Source: Shewanella psychrophila (GTDB taxonomy: Bacteria; Pseudomonadota; Gammaproteobacteria; Enterobacterales; Shewanellaceae). From it: a stretch of 64,000 bases of DNA. Location: contig NZ_CP014782.1 in the NCBI RefSeq assembly GCF_002005305.1, forward strand, positions 5,332,001-5,396,000, given 5' to 3'. The position numbers and the translations under genes are program-made. This document shows positions 1 to 8,217 of the stretch, one piece after another (position 1 is the stretch's first letter; each line of letters starts with the position of its first letter). The notes under the pieces were generated by a model that saw nothing but the letters and a program-made list of their open reading frames with translations, was not told the origin of the DNA and did no database searches.

Positions 1-90
1 GGGGAGAACTTTTAGCGGGATTGGCATTTATACCAAGTCGTGCAGGTAAAGCCCCACCATAATGTCCAATAGTGGGGTGTATATCACTAC

Positions 91-483
91 CTATGGCTTG
101 ATTAGGAAATCGTTCATCTCGAAGCCATCATCGAGTTCTTTTTTAAACACTGTAGGCATGCGGCCTTGGCCTGTCCAGGTGATGGTTTCGCCATTCACTT
201 CAATGCTGTATTTCGCTGGGCGAGGGTCGCGTTTCTTCTTTGGTGCTTTGACCGCTTCAATATCATCTGCACTTAATCCAAGCTCTGCCATCTGTTTACG
301 GATAGCATCAATTTGTGCGTTTCGCTCAGCGTTTATCTCTAAGTCGGCTGCTATTTGTGCTTCGCGGTCATCGATAAGCTTGTTGAGCTTATCCTGGAAC
401 AATTTAAGTTCTTCAACTGGAAGGTCTGTTACTGCCGCTTTAAATCTGCGGCCATGAGTGAGTGTCGCTAAAAATTCTGACAT
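91..483 (-). CDS. H-NS family nucleoid-associated protein
   Basis: This 130-residue protein has the two-part layout of H-NS. The N-terminal half (about residues 20-70) is a charged coiled coil for oligomerisation. The C-terminal half carries the AT-hook-like core TWTGQGRMP at residues 102-110, preceded by a lysine/arginine-rich linker (KKKR at 82-85). Such proteins bind curved AT-rich DNA and silence transferred genes. The ATG at 483 has an AGGACC-type ribosome site about nine bases upstream. It sits next to plasmid partition genes, so it is probably a plasmid-borne 'stealth' H-NS and not the chromosomal copy. The family call is firm; the stealth role is inferred. Confidence 0.88.
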   Translation of the reverse strand: MSEFLATLTHGRRFKAAVTDLPVEELKLFQDKLNKLIDDREAQIAADLEINAERNAQIDAIRKQMAELGLSADDIEAVKAPKKKRDPRPAKYSIEVNGETITWTGQGRMPTVFKKELDDGFEMNDFLIKP

Positions 484-569
484 TTAATACTGGTCCTTTA
501 AATTGAGTCTTTTTATCGAGAGCATTATTCAAAAAATAAGCGTTAAAATCAAGCTAACAAAGGACAGGT

Positions 570-731
570 GGGCGATTAGCGGGCTTTTCGGAGCAAGCTT
601 CTCCTATCGCTAACTTGCGCCACTAAGCCAAGCAAGCTTGCCGTGACCCTAAGTTCCAGATAGACAATCCTTCCCTGCAGCTATCGCAAATCCACATCAA
701 AAACCAATCAACAACCAAGCACTGCATCAAG
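570..731 (+). repeat. Long direct repeat, copy A (leader of ParB-family gene)
   Basis: About 160 bp that recurs with few changes at 4174-4343, each time a few hundred bases upstream of a large plasmid-type gene. Both copies keep a foldable core in which GCGAT (572-576) can pair with ATCGC (606-610) and GGAG (590-593) with CTCC (601-604). Both also keep a CAAGCTTG palindrome. The shared position and conserved pairing suggest a regulatory leader or a DNA site used by the plasmid. Confidence 0.75.
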
Positions 732-851
732 ACCCAAGCACTGTCATTCACCGTGAGGCCCAAGTGTCCGTAACGTGTGTGCGGCGTCTTCGCTTGTCAT
801 CAACCTCCAGTAGTCATCTCATTTTTGACTTCGCTCTGACTTCTTATCTGT

Positions 852-923
852 CTCACCCCATAACCCGCCAGGCAAGGGAAGCTACGCCGCGTTGCGCCCT
901 TGCCTGTCAGAACATGGGGTGAG
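852..923 (+). promoter_or_regulatory. Structured 5' leader hairpin upstream of the ParB-family gene
   Basis: A two-tier inverted repeat. The outer arms CTCACCCCAT (852-861) and ATGGGGTGAG (914-923) are fully complementary. The inner arms GGCAAGGG (871-878) and CCCTTGCC (897-904) enclose a GC-rich apical segment. The same inner arms and a similar apical loop occur upstream of the DUF3560 gene (4496-4529), at a comparable distance from the start codon. There is no U-tract, so it is more likely a transcript-leader structure or protein-binding site than a terminator. Confidence 0.6.
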
Positions 924-979
924 GCCAGGAAGACAGGCGAACACAAAAAACGATACATTAATCCACTGGAGATTTACCC

Positions 980-2875
980 ATGACAAACTCAACCGCAGCA
1001 CACACGACTTCCACTACGGCTCTCACCGCAATTGCCAGCCACAAGACACAAGCAGGCTCCTCCAAATCCGATATCCTCAACAAGCCAACAGCCACTAAAG
1101 ATAAGGCGGTGGTGAAATTGGTGACTGGCGAAAGCTCTCTTGACGCAGGAGGGTTACAACAGTTATCGATTACTCAGTTGGTTGATTGTGACTTGAACGT
1201 GCGTAAGGGCAAGGTGAGTAAGGCCGATGATGATGCCTTGTACGCCTCCATTAAGGCGCATGGCTTATTGCAAAACTTGTTGGTGTTACCTGCCGATGAG
1301 CAAGGGGGTTATGCGGTGATTGGTGGCGGCAGACGCTTGAAGCAGCTTAGGCGGTTAGTTAAGGATGGTAAGTTAACCGTTGCTGATAAAGTCCCAGTAA
1401 AAGTGCTCACGGCCAGCGAGGCTGAGCAGTTTGCGTCTGAGCTGTCACTGAGTGAGAATTTCGTTCGCGCCAACATGCACCCCGCCGATGAGTTCAGTGC
1501 CTTTGCTGAATTGGTTAATCAAGGTTCGAGCTTTGCCCAAGTGGCCGAGCGGTTCGGTGTGACGCAAAAATTTGTTAAGCAGCGCATGAAATTGAGTTCG
1601 GTCGCGCCTGTGATTTTGGATGCCTACCGAAATGGCGAGACCACGCTTGATATCGTGATGTGTTACAGCATTGCCGATACTGAGCAGCAACTCTCTGTCT
1701 GGGCAGAATGCAAAGACCGTGATTTTTATAATTTGTCAGCACTGCGCAACATGTTGACGCCACAAGCGCTTGAAGGGGATAACTATCTGGTGGAGTTTGT
1801 CGGCAAAGCCGCCTATAAAAAAGCGGGAGGAGTGACAACAACAGATTTGTTTGAAGATACCGTGTATTTCGATGATAGCGAGTTAGTCAGAACGCTAGCA
1901 ACGGCCAAGCTTGAAAAGCAAGCCGAGCAGCTTACACAGGACGGCTGGAAATGGACAAAGGTATTGCTGCAAGGGGGTTACTGTGACACGGAAGGCTATG
2001 ACAAGCTTGAGGTGGTAAAAGAGGGTGACGAGGAAACCTATAACGCGGATGAAATGGCACTGGCAGGTTGTGTGGTGAGTCTGCGTCAATATGGTGGTGA
2101 GGTGGTCATTCATAAAGGCTTGGTGGCCAAGGAAGACAAAAAAGCTTGGGCGTTAGTGCAAGAAAGCGGCAAACCAGCACAAGCAGAATCTGCCACAGCG
2201 CCCGAGGATAAATCAGGTTACTCCAATGCCCTTAAAGACGATTTAATCGCCCAGCGTCTTATCATTTCAAAGTACGCTTTGATGAATAACCCCACCGTGG
2301 CCATCGATGCGCTGCATTTCTCCATGTGCCTGAGCGCTTTTAGTGCTAATCATCAATATGAGTTTACGCCTTTATACATCAAGCACAGTGAAACCAAGCA
2401 TATACCCGCGAAGGGCGCATTGTCTGACAACAAAGCGCTTGAGCTTATCGAGCAAACCAAGGCCGAGTTTGATATTGCATGGTTCTCGCTCCCTACGGTC
2501 ACAGAGCGCTTTGATGCTTTTTGCCAGCTAGATACGGTAGAGAAGCACAAGCAAGTCGCTTATGCCGCCGCACTGAGCCTTGAGCCATCATTGCTTGGGA
2601 GTAGAGAGCATGTGGAATGCGTCATCAATAAATTGGCTATCACACCCTCTGATTTCTGGCGTCCAACCAAGGAAACCTTCTTTAAGCGCATAAGCCAAGG
2701 TGAACTAATTGATATCGCTAAGCCTGTGATGTCTGAGTTGTGGGCGCAGCAAGCGACCTCATTGAAGAAAAAAGAGGTGGTGATTCAAGTTGATGAGCTG
2801 GTTAATGGCAAGGGTGAACAACTGACTGAGAAACAGCAAGACTACTTTAACACATGGATGCCGACTGGATTCTAA
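980..2875 (+). CDS. Large ParB/RepB/Spo0J-family plasmid protein
   Basis: The 631-residue protein has a ParB-type N-terminal nuclease/CTPase fold at about residues 62-165. It includes the arginine motif GGGRRL (115-120) and the SLSENFVRANMHPADE segment (156-171) typical of ParB box III. A helix-turn-helix follows at about 184-204. The remaining 400 residues are not recognised and make it about twice the length of chromosomal ParB, as in many plasmid and ICE homologues. The first 40 residues are Ser/Thr/Ala-rich and probably disordered. No ParA is adjacent; the nearest, at 26.3 kb, belongs to a different partition type. A role in plasmid maintenance is likely, but centromere binding is inferred. 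Confidence 0.82.
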   Translation: MTNSTAAHTTSTTALTAIASHKTQAGSSKSDILNKPTATKDKAVVKLVTGESSLDAGGLQQLSITQLVDCDLNVRKGKVSKADDDALYASIKAHGLLQNLLVLPADEQGGYAVIGGGRRLKQLRRLVKDGKLTVADKVPVKVLTASEAEQFASELSLSENFVRANMHPADEFSAFAELVNQGSSFAQVAERFGVTQKFVKQRMKLSSVAPVILDAYRNGETTLDIVMCYSIADTEQQLSVWAECKDRDFYNLSALRNMLTPQALEGDNYLVEFVGKAAYKKAGGVTTTDLFEDTVYFDDSELVRTLATAKLEKQAEQLTQDGWKWTKVLLQGGYCDTEGYDKLEVVKEGDEETYNADEMALAGCVVSLRQYGGEVVIHKGLVAKEDKKAWALVQESGKPAQAESATAPEDKSGYSNALKDDLIAQRLIISKYALMNNPTVAIDALHFSMCLSAFSANHQYEFTPLYIKHSETKHIPAKGALSDNKALELIEQTKAEFDIAWFSLPTVTERFDAFCQLDTVEKHKQVAYAAALSLEPSLLGSREHVECVINKLAITPSDFWRPTKETFFKRISQGELIDIAKPVMSELWAQQATSLKKKEVVIQVDELVNGKGEQLTEKQQDYFNTWMPTGF

Positions 2876-2880
2876 CGATG

Positions 2881-2903
2881 AGCGGGGCAAGCCCCGCTTT
2901 TTA
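2881..2903 (+). terminator. Rho-independent terminator of the ParB-family gene
   Basis: An eight-base perfect stem AGCGGGGC / GCCCCGCT with an AA loop is followed by a T-run. It starts five bases after the stop codon at 2875. Confidence 0.85.
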
Positions 2904-3001
2904 CTGGATGGATTAATCGTACCGAATGAACACCGTTCGTTCGGTTGAGGTGTTCGTGCTGCTTTGTCTGTAAACTTGATTTTAAGAGAGGCGTAAAAAA
3001 A

Positions 3002-3034
3002 GGCCGCTTAATAGTTGGGGATCGATAAGCGGCC
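3002..3034 (-). terminator. Rho-independent terminator for minus-strand genes
   Basis: GGCCGCTTA (3002-3010) pairs with TAAGCGGCC (3026-3034). On the minus strand the stem is followed by seven T residues. It would end transcripts coming from the small regulator gene at 3330-3731. The 300 bp between them hold only a weak TTG-start reading frame (3067-3300) that I do not call. Confidence 0.75.
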
Positions 3035-3313
3035 AGATTGGATGTTAAGAGGTTAACTGATTAAGTTTAGCGCATTCGAGGGGGGGTGATTAATTGAGCG
3101 TTATTGCGAGGTGTTAACTCTGGTTTGCCATTGGGTTTACCACTTTTAACGCTCTGCAGGGCAGGCGGGCTGTGAGACTGGTCAATATTGGCGGTTAAAT
3201 GGTGTTTTCGGTTGGCAATGTTTACCAGCACCGGCTTGTTTGGGGATATTCGTTTATCGTAATGGTGACCATTTGCTTTGGTATAGGCTCGAAAATCCAA
3301 ATCACACCAACAG

Positions 3314-3334
3314 AATAGTTACAGTGTAATTATT
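3314..3334. promoter_or_regulatory. 21-bp palindromic operator, 3' copy
   Basis: One copy of a 21-bp palindrome with arm AATAGTTACA around a single central base. This copy overlaps the stop codon of the small regulator (TTA at 3330-3332 on the plus strand). Four further copies lie in front of that gene. Confidence 0.7.
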
Positions 3335-3731
3335 CTATTGGTTCAAACTCACTTAAATCCGCATTCAATATCAAATAATCAATGATCTCTTTTTTTGTTT
3401 TGCCTGATATTTTGGCTATTTGACTTAATCGGCGTCGACTCGCATCTGTTATCTCAACTTGCAGCAGGTCTTTACCACTACGTTTCTTGTGAACGCGTAA
3501 AGTCGTGACCAACTTCTTGATCCCCTGCTCAGATAAATGAACACTGATGTAATGTTCCAGATCTGCTTCGCGGATAACCAAGCCGCTGTCTAATTTATCC
3601 CACGCACGCAAAGCCACCTCAGAGTTAAGGAAGTTCTTTCCAGTGCTAAAGTTTATTTTGCTAATCTGATTTTTAAGCCAGATTTGCTGAACCATGTGCT
3701 CAGTTTTTAATAATTCTGCTTTTTTCATCAT
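3330..3731 (-). CDS. Small plasmid regulator, possible ribbon-helix-helix DNA-binding protein
   Basis: About 133 residues from the ATG at 3731, chosen because GAGGGCGGA sits directly in front of it; an upstream start at 3782 would run through the operator. The protein is basic. Its C-terminal stretch (roughly the last 40 residues) has a beta strand LLQVEIT followed by two predicted helices, SRRRLSQIAKISG and KKEIIDYLILNA. That is the shape of a ribbon-helix-helix domain. It lies among five copies of a 21-bp palindrome, four of them upstream, which suggests an autorepressor or a replication/partition control protein. I do not recognise a named family. Coding is convincing; function is inferred. 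Confidence 0.55.
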   Translation of the reverse strand: MMKKAELLKTEHMVQQIWLKNQISKINFSTGKNFLNSEVALRAWDKLDSGLVIREADLEHYISVHLSEQGIKKLVTTLRVHKKRSGKDLLQVEITDASRRRLSQIAKISGKTKKEIIDYLILNADLSEFEPIE

Positions 3732-3746
3732 TCCGCCCTCGAACCT

Positions 3747-3943
3747 AATAGTTACACTGTAACTATTGATTGAGGTGAACACCAGTAGTTACACTGTAAT
3801 TATTTATCTCTTGCTTGGATAACTTGGAGCCAACCTAAAATAAGAGTTACATTGTAATTATAAAAAAATCCATGATTTAGCCCAACGCAGACACGATAGA
3901 CACAGCATCGAATGGATAACCAAATAGTTACACTGTAATTATT
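3747..3943. promoter_or_regulatory. Cluster of four 21-bp palindromic operators
   Basis: Copies lie at 3747-3767 (perfect palindrome, arm AATAGTTACA, central C), 3784-3804, 3842-3862 and 3923-3943; the last three differ at a few positions in one arm. They cover the promoter region of the small regulator at 3330-3731. Spacings (start to start) are 37, 58 and 81 bp, so they are not a uniform iteron array. Confidence 0.75.
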
Positions 3944-4173
3944 TGTGCAGCAAGATATTAAGGTTTAATTGGGCTGGGTAGGAAGTGCCGAGCCTAAACA
4001 GCTTGCAAGGACAGCGCCTGCGGCGCCGTTGTCGCCTTTTTTGTTTCAGCTCTCATTACTGTTATTCACTAAAAAACCGATTTTTACCACTCTGAGCTGA
4101 TGGCCTGAACTGAATCAGGCTGTTTTTGCCTGTTTTTTGTTAAATCGTGTCCTTGATAGCCAATGTCTGACTT
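3944..4173. other. Non-coding gap with a weak hairpin-T6 element
   Basis: No convincing gene is seen. CAGGC (4116-4120) pairs with GCCTG (4128-4132) and is followed by TTTTTT, a possible short plus-strand terminator, but no plus-strand gene precedes it. Confidence 0.35.
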
Positions 4174-4343
4174 GGGCGATTATCGGGCTTTTCGGAGCAA
4201 GCTCCTCCTATCGCTAACTTGCGCCACCCTAGGCAAGCAAGCTTGCCGTGGCCCTAAGTTCCAGATAGCCAATCCTTCCCTGCGGCGATCGCAAATCAAC
4301 ATCAACATCAACAACCAATCTACAGCCAAGCACTGCATCAAGA
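4174..4343 (+). repeat. Long direct repeat, copy B (leader of DUF3560 gene)
   Basis: Second copy of the repeat at 570-731. The GCGAT/ATCGC and GGAG/CTCC pairing segments and the CAAGCTTG palindrome are preserved, while loop positions differ. That pattern is expected when structure is under selection. Confidence 0.75.
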
Positions 4344-4495
4344 TTAAAACTTAAGCACAAGGCACAGGCTTTCACCTCTGTCAGCTAAGTGCGGCTAAGG
4401 CTGCCTTTTCCTTTCATGTGTCATGGCTTCCCTTGTCGTTGTTATTTTTCTCGTTTCGCTTACTTCCTTAAACCGTCAACTACCAGAACCTGAAT

Positions 4496-4529
4496 GGCAA
4501 GGGAGGCTTCGCCGCTGTGCGCCCTTGCC
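4496..4529 (+). promoter_or_regulatory. Structured 5' leader hairpin upstream of DUF3560 gene
   Basis: GGCAAGGG (4496-4503) pairs with CCCTTGCC (4522-4529), with an apical loop close to that of the hairpin at 871-904. Downstream of both, similar CAGGCGA and A-rich segments lead to the start codon about 75 bases further on. The outer stem seen in the first leader is only weakly matched here. Confidence 0.55.
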
Positions 4530-4606
4530 AATCAGAACCATGGCAGGTGGCCGGACAGTCAGGCGAGAACGGGAAAAATAACTAACAACGAAAAGGAAAA
4601 GCAGCC

Positions 4607-6283
4607 ATGACACATTCCACTCAGAGTCAACCAAGCCTTACTAACCAGACCGAGGCGACCAACGTATCCCCGTTGGATGAGTCAGGCTCCTCCAAGAAAA
4701 ATGTCATTTTAAGCAGCTTTACATCGGGTAAATTGCGTAAGAATGCTAAGCAAAAAATAGCCTCTTTATTGTCTGTGGCGACGGGTATTAAATATTGCTC
4801 TCAATCTATGGGAATGGATGATTGTTATCGTAGTAATGCGCCTGTGACTGTTGACGCTGATTACTTTTGGACGTGGTACGAGAAAGAATATAGCGAACTG
4901 ACTATTTACTTAACGGTTCTTGATGGTGTGCTGACTCAAGCGGTATTCTCTGATTGTATGTATCACTTCTCAGACGACATTATTTTAACGTTTGATGAGT
5001 GTGAAGCGGTAGCGGTTGAAAGTGAGCGAGAAGCCGCTCAAGTGCCTGAGCCTGTGGTGTTGGCGGATATTGCTGAGTATCAATTAACGGATGCTGAAAC
5101 CGTAGTGATTCAATCAATAGAAATTGATTGGAGTGAAAGTAATCTTTTTACTGATGGTGAAGTGCTTACCTTGTCGCAGTACAACGACAAAGCCACGGCA
5201 GAGGCGCTGGAAATAGGCCGAGGTGAGGGCTACGCTAAAACAAAAATTAACGTTCTGTTTGATACTGGCGAAGTTGAAACACGCCGCCATGATATTGATG
5301 CAGATTATCCCACGTTAACGATTCTTTTTGCGCAATACGGCATTAAAGCGGTAGCGGTGACGGCTAAAGAATTAGTGACTTATGACCGAGTTAAGGCCGC
5401 ATTGGTACAGGGTTATCTCTCACCGCTCAACCATGACCGCAAGCAGCCTGAGCCTACCCCACCCAGCAATACCAGAAAGGTAGTGAGTCTGGGCGACTAT
5501 CAAGCGCGTATCGACGCTAAAAAAGACAGGTTCGAAGCCAGAGCAAGCAAGGCCAACGAACAATCAAACTTGTTTTATCAAGCCTCAAGAGACAGAGCCA
5601 GTCATATTCCTTTCGGGCAACCTATTTTAGTCGGGCATCATTCCGAAGGGCGAGCCAGACGAGACGCGGACAGAATCTGGAATGACATGGGCAAATCAGT
5701 CCAGGCACAACAGAAAGCCGAGTACCTGGAAGGGAGGGCTGAGAGTGTCGGGACGTCTGGGATTGCCTCAGACGATATTGATGCCATCGAAAAATTAAAC
5801 AGCAAGCTTGAAGGGCTTGAGCAGTCTCAAGCGACCATGAAAGCGATTAATAAAGTGGTGCGCTCTAAGCATATGAGCGATACGGACAAAATCGAGTACA
5901 TGGCTAATACCCACAAATTGACTGAGGTACAGGCCAAAGAAATATTAGCGCCAGATTTTGCTGGTCGAGTGGGTTTTGCTCATTATCAGCTTACTAACAA
6001 CGGCGCGACCATCAGAGCGACTAAGCAGCGTATCGATGAGCTTAAGCGCTTGCACGAACAAGCGCCGCTCAGTGACTCTGGGAGTGTTGACGGTCAGAGC
6101 TGGACATTGTTTGAGGAGGAAGGGCGGATTAAATTTAAGTTTGACGGGATACCAAGCGAAGCGGTACGTAACACTCTCAAATCAAACGGGTTTAAGTGGT
6201 CGCGCTATAGCATGGCGTGGGTTCGGAAAATAACAGCCAATGCGACCGCAGCCACTCAGAGACTCGTTAATACATGGGGTTAA
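4607..6283 (+). CDS. DUF3560 domain protein of plasmid type
   Basis: The 558-residue protein has a region at about residues 290-380 that matches my memory of DUF3560. It contains an Arg/Lys-rich helix, then IPFGQPILVGHHSEGRARRD and an RIWNDM helix. DUF3560 proteins are common on conjugative plasmids and integrative elements next to ParB-like and antirestriction-type genes; their biochemical role is unknown. The N-terminal 130 residues and a middle part (about 165-270) are unrecognised. A C-terminal stretch (about 500-550) resembles a small beta-rich domain with repeated Trp and Lys. The ATG at 4607 follows an AAGGAAAAG ribosome site. It shares its leader architecture with the ParB-family gene, so the two are probably co-regulated. 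Confidence 0.7.
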   Translation: MTHSTQSQPSLTNQTEATNVSPLDESGSSKKNVILSSFTSGKLRKNAKQKIASLLSVATGIKYCSQSMGMDDCYRSNAPVTVDADYFWTWYEKEYSELTIYLTVLDGVLTQAVFSDCMYHFSDDIILTFDECEAVAVESEREAAQVPEPVVLADIAEYQLTDAETVVIQSIEIDWSESNLFTDGEVLTLSQYNDKATAEALEIGRGEGYAKTKINVLFDTGEVETRRHDIDADYPTLTILFAQYGIKAVAVTAKELVTYDRVKAALVQGYLSPLNHDRKQPEPTPPSNTRKVVSLGDYQARIDAKKDRFEARASKANEQSNLFYQASRDRASHIPFGQPILVGHHSEGRARRDADRIWNDMGKSVQAQQKAEYLEGRAESVGTSGIASDDIDAIEKLNSKLEGLEQSQATMKAINKVVRSKHMSDTDKIEYMANTHKLTEVQAKEILAPDFAGRVGFAHYQLTNNGATIRATKQRIDELKRLHEQAPLSDSGSVDGQSWTLFEEEGRIKFKFDGIPSEAVRNTLKSNGFKWSRYSMAWVRKITANATAATQRLVNTWG

Positions 6284-6526
6284 CCCTCTTCGCAGGACAG
6301 GCGATTACCGCCTGTCCCAAGTGCAGATTAAGCTCTAACTAATGACTCTGGAAATGTTGATTGTGTAACGATATCAAGTGAGGTTGAGGCTACGTTGTTT
6401 CTCTTCTCAACCCCATTTGGCCAGCCCTTGGTTTCACACGCGCCCCCGCGAGGCGGTGCCTCTTGTCTTGCTAATGAAACTGACCGGAGCAAGATAAGGC
6501 ACTTCTGACGAAGTGCGCTATCTCAT
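6284..6526. other. Intergenic region with hairpins before ISL3 copy 1
   Basis: GGACAGGCG (6295-6303) pairs perfectly with CGCCTGTCC (6309-6317) just after the DUF3560 stop, but lacks a T-tract. A second perfect hairpin GCACTTC-TGAC-GAAGTGC spans 6499-6516. No gene is seen. Confidence 0.45.
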
Positions 6527-7917
6527 GGCTCTACGCGTCTTTGCGTGGAATGATTAATTTCTGTAAACTTCAGTGGCTTTCTATTATTACTCAAAAAAGG
6601 TATTTTTCATGTTCGGTACTCCCTCTGGCTCACTCAATATTACTGCGGAATTATTAGGGTTGTCAGATGTGAAAGTGCTCGATGTCCGTACTAATCTATC
6701 GGCTCGTGAGATCACCATAGCAGTTGAAAGTACACGAAAACACATCCTCTGTCGCAAGTGTGGTGAGCCGACTAAACCCCATGGTTTGGGTCGTAAATTA
6801 CGACTGCGACATTTGCCTATGTTTGGCAAAGAAACGATCATTGAAATCATTCCTCGCAGAGGTCGATGTGAACATTGTGATGGGGGCTCTACCACCACAG
6901 AAATACTGGATTGGTATGATGCTAAAGGCAAGTTAACCAAACCACTAGAGCATCATTTGCTGTTTGAATTGGTCAATTCGACCGTAGCGGATGTCAGTCG
7001 TAAAGCAGATGATAGATTATCATACTGTTGATGCTTTAATTGATCGCTATATTGAAACTGACATCGATTTTTCGACAATAAAAACATTGGGGGTTTTAGG
7101 GCTCGATGAGATCAGCATGAAGAAAGGTTATCGAGATTTTGTCACACTTATCACCTACCGAGTGGATGATAAGGTTAACATACTAGGTGTCGTCAATGGG
7201 CGTGAAATGTCCAACGTTATCCTGTTCTTGCGTACAATCCCGATTTCATTACGAAACAGTATCAGAGCTGTATGTTGTGATTTATACGATGGTTATATGA
7301 ATGCTTGTAAAGCTGTCTTCAAAAAGACTATTCCCATTGTCGCTGATCGTTTTCATGTCCGTAAATTGTATCGAAACAGTCTCATTAGTTTACGAAAGTC
7401 CGAGCTGAAACGATTAAGAAAAGAACTCACGGCGGAAGAATATGCAGAGCTCAAATCAGCCATATCCCTGCTGAGGAAACAAAAAGATCATTTCACTGAT
7501 GAAGAGAAGATTGTGATTGAGTCGTTGTTTTCAGTCTCACCAAAATTGAAACAAGGCTATCAGTTTAGTCGTCAACTCAGTGGGATATTCGACAGTCATA
7601 TTTCCCCTGAGGTCGCCAAGGAAAAGATGACCGAATGGGTGAATAGCGTGACCACTTCAGAGCTCACTTGTTTTAATCGATTTATTCAAACCTTGGTGAA
7701 TTATCAGGAGCAAATTACTAACTATTTCATCGCGCGTCATAGCAGCGGATTTGTTGAAGGATTCAATAATCGAGTGAAAGTGTTGAAGCGACGATGCTAT
7801 GGTTTATCAGAGCCCACTAAGCTATTTCAACGATTGCTCGTGGATACCACTGGTATTACTAGATTCGCTCCTGGAGTGGCTACTTTTTAAGCATTCCACG
7901 CAAAGACGCGTAGAGCC
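6527..7917 (+). mobile_element. ISL3-family insertion sequence, copy 1 (1391 bp)
   Basis: Bounded by 25-bp terminal inverted repeats beginning GGCTCTACGCGTC (6527-6551) and ending at GAGCC (7893-7917). The ends match copy 2 at 10600-11988. I see no 8-bp target duplication, so flanking DNA has been rearranged. The transposase gene is frameshifted. Confidence 0.88.
6609..7890 (+). pseudogene. ISL3 transposase, frameshifted
   Basis: Reading starts at the ATG at 6609 and covers the N-terminal zinc-binding region (CxxC pairs) and helix-turn-helix. Near 7010 the sequence has one base more than the intact copy at 10681-11961 (13 bases where copy 2 has 12, after the KAD codons). Translation stops at 7031, and the rest of the DDE domain continues in another frame to 7890. 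The C-terminal 227 residues are identical to those of copy 3 (15851-16534). Confidence 0.85.
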
Positions 7918-8217
7918 TCTATTTTTAGTAAAACAGAGTGCGTCTACATTTCTGCGATAAAACAAAGTCACAAATTACAAAATTATGACTAATTTTTATA
8001 TATTGCAAGTTGTCTTTCTTGATACTTTTTAGGCATGTCATGGAATAAGAATATGAAAAGGTAGTGGTTTGTCTATTAACTGTCATAAAACGATATAAAT
8101 GGCACTGTTTAAGTGCTATGTTTTTACGTCTATATTATAGTGATATATCAGATAGTTATTGCTTAACTTACAAAACCTGACCATTGGACTCCCCCCCCCC
8201 TACAATGGAAAATTAAT
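7918..8217. other. AT-rich intergenic region upstream of the secreted HExxH protein
   Basis: About 300 bp with no gene. It must hold the promoter of the gene at 8218. The notable feature is the C10 tract at 8191-8200. Confidence 0.5.
8191..8200 (+). repeat. Homopolymeric C10 tract before the metalloprotease-like gene
   Basis: Ten consecutive C residues lie 18-27 bases upstream of the ATG at 8218 in otherwise AT-rich DNA. Tracts of this length slip readily. Here it falls in the leader or promoter-proximal zone, so length changes could alter expression. Confidence 0.6.

Noticed and set aside
3067..3300. 77-codon minus-strand frame
   Set aside because: It needs a TTG start without a ribosome site, has low-complexity content and lies between a gene and its terminator.
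4163..4354. 63-codon frame in the second leader repeat
   Set aside because: It lies within a structured non-coding repeat; the equivalent frame is not kept in the first copy.
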